Source: Nodularia spumigena CCY9414 (lineage in GTDB: Bacteria; Cyanobacteriota; Cyanobacteriia; Cyanobacteriales; Nostocaceae). Taken from it: a DNA stretch of 64,000 nt. The position numbers and the translations under genes are program-made. This document shows positions 62,804 through 64,000 of this stretch, piece by piece. The stretch is from positions 217,898 through 281,897 of the forward strand of contig NZ_CP007203.1 of NCBI RefSeq assembly GCF_000340565.2. Direction: 5' to 3'. The notes under the pieces were generated by a model. That model was not told where the DNA came from. It searched no databases and worked only from the letters and a program-made list of their open reading frames with translations. The first letter of the stretch is position 1, and every line of letters begins with the position of its first letter.

Positions 62804-63907
62804 CTATTCTGGGTAAGTCTGTTTGAGTGCTTCTTCTATTGCACCTACACGTTGGTAAGCCTCTATTAGTTCATGAGATTTCGTTCTGCGCTTTGCTAGC
62901 ATATCTTTTAATGGCGTTAATAAATGCACATCTGAATCATCGCCCAGAGAAATTTCAGCTACTTGTAAAAGCTTGGCAGCATTAGCAAAAATATCTACAT
63001 TATCAAAGCCTTCTTTTGCCGAAATTTGATGTAAATTTGGGTCAGGTATAGTTGCTCTACCTTGTAAAGTTTTATCTAATATCAAACCTTTCAATAATGC
63101 CAATAAAGCCCCATACATAGAAAAATCATCACAACTATCACAAGCTTTAAATTCAATGCGTCCGACTTCAGCCGGAATGCGGGCAATTTTTGTTAATGAA
63201 GGGATGCTTTTAATTAATTGTTCCTGGTTCTCCACAAACACTAGCGCTGCGGATCTTTTTCCCGTTCTGACAAAAGTTCGTACTGATAAACCATCCCATA
63301 ATCCCCCATTATAAAAAGGAGAACTATAACTAAAAGGAACGATATAGGGACTATAATAAGTCAGTTTTTTGCCAATATCAATTACATTTTCAATTGGTAA
63401 ATCTGCTACTGAAATATTTAAATCTGGACCATAAGTCACCATGTAAATATTAGCAGTGCGTTCATCAGGATAAGTCTGTAACTGTTTGAGTTCATAATCA
63501 TTTAAAGGGGGTTGAGGCTCAAATACAGTTTTATGGGGGTTAAAGCTAGTTAAAACTGGTGAAAAACCGTAGCCAGTCGCCACTTCGCGCAGGAGGTGGA
63601 AACTTTCTGATAATTCAGTTAAAGCGCCTTGAATATCAGAGTGGATAGTGGTTCTGATTTCGATACCTTTAGGTAAACAGTCAATTACTTTGTCAGAATC
63701 AGCAAATCTTTCAAATCCTTCAATATACCATCTTTTTTGTCTAATACCAGCATCACCAACGCGTAATTGGGCATAATCGTTGGGGTATGTAGGTAGTTTT
63801 TCCACAATTTGATCAAAGTCAGCGAATTTAGTTTGGGAAAAATCAGCAAATTTTCCTTCTTGGTTCAGGAAAGCGACTTCATGCTCAATGCCAAAATAAA
63901 ATTTCAT
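62804..63907 (-). CDS. GCS2-superfamily carboxylate-amine ligase (glutamate-cysteine ligase-like)
   Basis: The 367-residue protein begins MKFYFGIEHEVAFL, the metal-binding E-x-E strand of the glutamate-cysteine ligase/glutamine synthetase fold. It continues with GIEIRTTIHSDIQGALTELSESF, YMVTYGPDLNISVADLP and VGRIEFKACDSCDDFSMYGALLALL. These are seen in cyanobacterial GCS2-like proteins of unassigned substrate, distinct from the classic glutathione enzyme GshA. It probably couples ATP to joining an amine to a glutamate-type acid. The ATG at 63907 is the natural start; it is transcribed alone. Confidence 0.78.
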   Translation of the reverse strand: MKFYFGIEHEVAFLNQEGKFADFSQTKFADFDQIVEKLPTYPNDYAQLRVGDAGIRQKRWYIEGFERFADSDKVIDCLPKGIEIRTTIHSDIQGALTELSESFHLLREVATGYGFSPVLTSFNPHKTVFEPQPPLNDYELKQLQTYPDERTANIYMVTYGPDLNISVADLPIENVIDIGKKLTYYSPYIVPFSYSSPFYNGGLWDGLSVRTFVRTGKRSAALVFVENQEQLIKSIPSLTKIARIPAEVGRIEFKACDSCDDFSMYGALLALLKGLILDKTLQGRATIPDPNLHQISAKEGFDNVDIFANAAKLLQVAEISLGDDSDVHLLTPLKDMLAKRRTKSHELIEAYQRVGAIEEALKQTYPE

Positions 63908-64000
63908 GTATAGTTAATGACCAGTAATTAGGGTTGTGTAGTTAAACTAATGCTACTTGCGTCTCCTGTAGGACTCTATCTGAGATACTTTCGCATTAAT

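Overview
The window looks like chromosomal DNA of a filamentous, probably heterocyst-forming cyanobacterium (Nostocales). The signs are frequent HIP1 octamers (GCGATCGC), an NtcA protein of the Anabaena type, a LexA with a matching cyanobacterial LexA box, many cyanobacteria-restricted families (DUF3084, DUF3146, DUF3153, DUF3386, a CugP-type pyrophosphorylase, an AMIN-domain TonB receptor) and dense short tandem heptamer repeats (STRRs) between genes. There is no rRNA operon and no CRISPR array. One tRNA gene is present, tRNA-Thr(UGU).

Layout. 1-8 kb: a truncated DEAH helicase, lexA with its own operator, argF, tRNA-Thr, a decayed SRPBCC gene, an MFS exporter, a secreted TPR protein and acetyl-CoA synthetase. 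8.2-12.5 kb: an accessory block of two uncharacterised small genes, then a translationally coupled P-loop ATPase and a protein carrying four nearly identical 42-residue TPRs. 12.7-21.8 kb: housekeeping genes (TerC-type transporter, ndk, speA, cugP, scpA, pnp, a GNAT). 22.3-27.7 kb: a SNF2 helicase and a SWIM zinc-finger protein, separated by an Rpn-type nuclease gene flanked by direct repeats. 27.9-40.7 kb: argB, small envelope proteins, pdxH, a solitary TnpB element, a YqgF-like nuclease, a DUF3084 protein, ntcA with a GTA-N8-TAC box, fabI, hisB, an ABC ATPase, a GAF-LuxR regulator and a DUF3386 protein.

41-51 kb is an iron/siderophore locus: an AraC-family regulator, a TonB-dependent receptor with AMIN domain, a siderophore-binding lipoprotein, a DUF1636 protein and two ABC exporter half-transporters on the opposite strand. 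51-54 kb is a scar: a DUF2887 Rpn-type gene, the truncated end of a second AraC gene, a decayed copy of part of the ABC exporter, an IS605-type end, and an intact IscB with a probable omega RNA (HEARO) upstream. 54-64 kb: glgB, small proteins, a GST-like protein, an FtsL-like protein followed by ftsI/PBP2, a kinase-fold protein and a GCS2-superfamily ligase.

How it fits together. argF and argB (arginine synthesis), speA (arginine to agmatine) and ntcA (nitrogen control) touch the same nitrogen economy, although they do not form an operon. The siderophore genes form a plausible uptake and export set. The most interesting items are the ATPase/TPR module with freshly amplified repeats, the two solitary RNA-guided nuclease elements (TnpB and IscB) whose right ends look alike, the SNF2/Rpn/SWIM arrangement, and a small MITE family with termini AGGACTTACGCA present in three complete copies plus one relic. 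Functional calls are from reading the sequence only; no database search was run.
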